Virus record (IMG/VR): IMGVR_UViG_3300046673_000055
Location: 1 to 21,673 of that record
Direction: 5' to 3' (one strand)
Source: a virus
DNA: 21,673 bases
Shown here in pieces: positions 20,314 through 21,673 of this stretch. Positions within the stretch are counted from its first letter, which is position 1; each line of letters starts with the position of its first letter. Below the pieces are notes generated by a model. That model did not search any database. It saw only the letters and a list, made by a program, of their open reading frames with translations, and had not been told where the DNA came from. A program made the position numbers and the translations under genes.

Positions 20314-21363
20314 CTATTTCAGCCGAATCAAAGAGAACTGCCAAGTGTAAACGCCCCCACCAGCAAGAGTGCCTGATGTGTACGCGGAAATTAGCGTACT
20401 GGCATCTGCGCTGATTTGTTTGCAGTTAGAGGCTCCACTGGACCCATCCATGCCAATATCATACGTTCCGGTCGCAGTCGTTGCCGCTCCCATTGAGGCC
20501 GAGTGCCAATGGCCGAGCCAATACGCATAGCCGTAAGGGTTGAGCGTTCCGGTTCCTGCGGTCGTCATGGTCGCATCGCCACACATCTCATATTGGCCAG
20601 TCAGCCCGCTCGGAGTCGCATAAAGCGGTACGTAGCCTCCATTTGCTCCTGTGATCACGGTCAACCCGCTAATAAGCCCCGCTGCCACTGTGCAGGGATA
20701 TTGAAGACACCCCGCCGGAAGCCCCGTAGTCTGTGGAACCCAGCTTGCATAGAAGGGCGGAACCCCGCTGGCCGCTCCGCCAACATCGTTGTAACTGGTC
20801 GTCTGGCAGGACGCAAGTAATCCCTGAGAGTACACGGTCCCAAGCCGCACCATCACATATACATCAAAGCAGTTTGCGTTTGTTGGCAGCGTTGGAAAAG
20901 TGACGATGTTATAGTTCGTGCCATTGACCGTGGCTGGTCCTGTCGTGGTCAGAGCTAAAGGGGAGAGTGCCGTGTAGATCGTCCCCGCCGTATTTCGCGC
21001 TACTACCCCATAGACGTAGCTCGCAGTGCCAGGAGTGCCGCCCTGCGTGATTGCGGGGCCGGTCGCAAGGTTGGCAATGGCCATGCTCGGAGCCGACAAA
21101 GTTAGTTGTGAGCCCGCCGTCAGCCCCGCTGCTGTGCCGGTCGTATTATTCGCTATCGTCCCAGCCGGGGATACGCTCCAAGTTCCATTATCACAGGAGT
21201 AAATAACACCCGTAGAGATTACAACTTCAATAGGGGGAGAAGCAGGACAAGCTCCCGAGGGGGCGGATGGAACATAGATAACTTGATTGTTCACCGGCAA
21301 TTGAGCGGAAGCTGTCCAGATAATGGACAATCCGAGAACGGCAAGGGAAAGGAGTTTCTTCAT
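20314..21363 (-). CDS. Fibre/adhesin-like virion protein with signal peptide
   Basis: 349 residues. Residues 1-20 form a clear Sec signal peptide (MKKLLSLAVLGLSIIWTASA, cut after SAQ or nearby). The mature chain is Thr/Gly/Ala/Ser-rich with beta repeats: an FN3-like block (about 105-200, YVYGVVARNTAGTIYTA then a CFDVYVMVRLG region) and a C-terminal part with GHWHSASMG and a GTYDIGMDGSSG stretch. Six or more Cys in the mature chain suit an exported protein. It abuts the preceding gene (TAA then ATG). The 15-bp motif lies inside its signal-peptide codons. I infer a surface adhesin or fibre; no enzymatic motif. Confidence 0.7.
   Translation of the reverse strand: MKKLLSLAVLGLSIIWTASAQLPVNNQVIYVPSAPSGACPASPPIEVVISTGVIYSCDNGTWSVSPAGTIANNTTGTAAGLTAGSQLTLSAPSMAIANLATGPAITQGGTPGTASYVYGVVARNTAGTIYTALSPLALTTTGPATVNGTNYNIVTFPTLPTNANCFDVYVMVRLGTVYSQGLLASCQTTSYNDVGGAASGVPPFYASWVPQTTGLPAGCLQYPCTVAAGLISGLTVITGANGGYVPLYATPSGLTGQYEMCGDATMTTAGTGTLNPYGYAYWLGHWHSASMGAATTATGTYDIGMDGSSGASNCKQISADASTLISAYTSGTLAGGGVYTWQFSLIRLK
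21314..21328 (-). promoter_or_regulatory. Repeated 15-bp motif, site 12, within signal-peptide codons
   Basis: GTCCATTATCTGGAC on the minus strand, read as codons S-I-I-W-T. Lies 35-50 bases after the start codon. Confidence 0.8.
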
Positions 21364-21673
21364 TTAGACTGTCCACCAAATCCAGAGTTTTGTTCCTGTT
21401 GCCGTCAAACCCGTCACCGCAAAATCTCGCCAAGTCAAAGCACCTGTTGTATCAGTTGGGCTGTCGAGAAATAGTTCCGTATTGGCGGCTGTTGAAGCCG
21501 CAACGGACAGTATGGGATATAGCGGGGCACTATCAGAGGGTGCGGTAATCGCTACCGTTCCCAAACTGGCCGCGCTGGCTCCGACAATGAGTAGAAGTTT
21601 TTGGACGCGGATTCCCGTGGTATAACCAGCAGACACAACCGTCGCGGCGTTGCGCCAAGTTGTGATGTCTCCA
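21364..21673 (-). CDS. Virion protein, C-terminal part only (5' end beyond window)
   Basis: The frame is open from the right window edge to a TAA at 21364, about 102 codons; a GTG at 21636 has no SD and the frame continues upstream, so I treat it as a fragment. It shows an apparent internal repeat: TTWRNAATVVSAGYTTG near the edge and LTWRDFAVTGLTATG near the end, with KLLLIVGASAASLG and LYPILSVAASTAANTELF between. Thr/Ala/Gly-rich and beta-prone, it is probably a head or tail decoration or fibre protein. The stop abuts the next ATG. Confidence 0.6.
   Translation of the reverse strand, partial: GDITTWRNAATVVSAGYTTGIRVQKLLLIVGASAASLGTVAITAPSDSAPLYPILSVAASTAANTELFLDSPTDTTGALTWRDFAVTGLTATGTKLWIWWTV

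Noticed and set aside
1-21673. tRNA genes, CRISPR arrays, insertion sequences, integrase or attachment site
   Set aside because: No cloverleaf with T-loop motif, no regularly spaced direct repeats (the 15-bp copies are irregularly spaced and inverted in places), and no transposase or recombinase frame was seen.

Overview
The window is a piece of a tailed double-stranded DNA phage (or prophage) genome. Every gene I can support reads on the minus strand, so biological order runs from high to low coordinates. Genes are tightly packed, often with 1- or 4-base stop/start overlaps, and most have clear Shine-Dalgarno (SD) sites. I recognise a large terminase, a long P22-type portal, a scaffold-like protein and an N4-gp56-like major capsid protein. 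No tape measure, sheath or baseplate gene is visible, so a podovirus-like virion is the simplest reading. The host cannot be fixed. The SD sites imply a bacterial host; roughly balanced base composition and Sec-type signal peptides on two fibre-like proteins suggest a Gram-negative, possibly soil, bacterium, at low confidence. No integrase, tRNA, IS element or CRISPR array was seen.

Layout in transcription order. 21673-20314: two fibre-like or receptor-binding virion genes, the first cut by the window edge. 20259-17875: small genes including a coiled-coil membrane protein, a two-helix holin-like protein and a DUF6496-type basic protein, probably lysis and accessory functions. 17870-9610: packaging and head genes (terminase, three small genes, portal, three small genes, scaffold, major capsid). 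9579-8028: an inserted-looking cassette with its own sigma70-type promoter, an HNH-like endonuclease gene, a chain of five very short overlapping genes, a KTSC-domain gene and two long-loop hairpins. 7779-6816: an unknown gene and a histidine phosphatase. 6737-4988: two paralogous virion proteins, one with an FN3-like domain inserted. 4981-2788: small and unknown genes, two with zinc-binding-type cysteine pairs, and an HExxH protein. 2786-1: a structural protein and two fibre/spike genes that share an N-terminal domain, the last running off the window.

The most striking feature is a 15-bp near-palindrome, GTCCATTAnnnGGAC, present 12 times (one copy is 16 bp). It lies at gene boundaries, or inside the signal-peptide codons of two fibre genes, in both orientations and in different reading frames. 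This pattern points to selection on the DNA or RNA itself, most simply a dispersed operator ('stoperator'-like) or RNA hairpin system. I did not recognise the site from any described phage. A second candidate is the promoter-led endonuclease/micro-gene cassette ending in paired hairpins whose loops match the anti-SD end of 16S rRNA.
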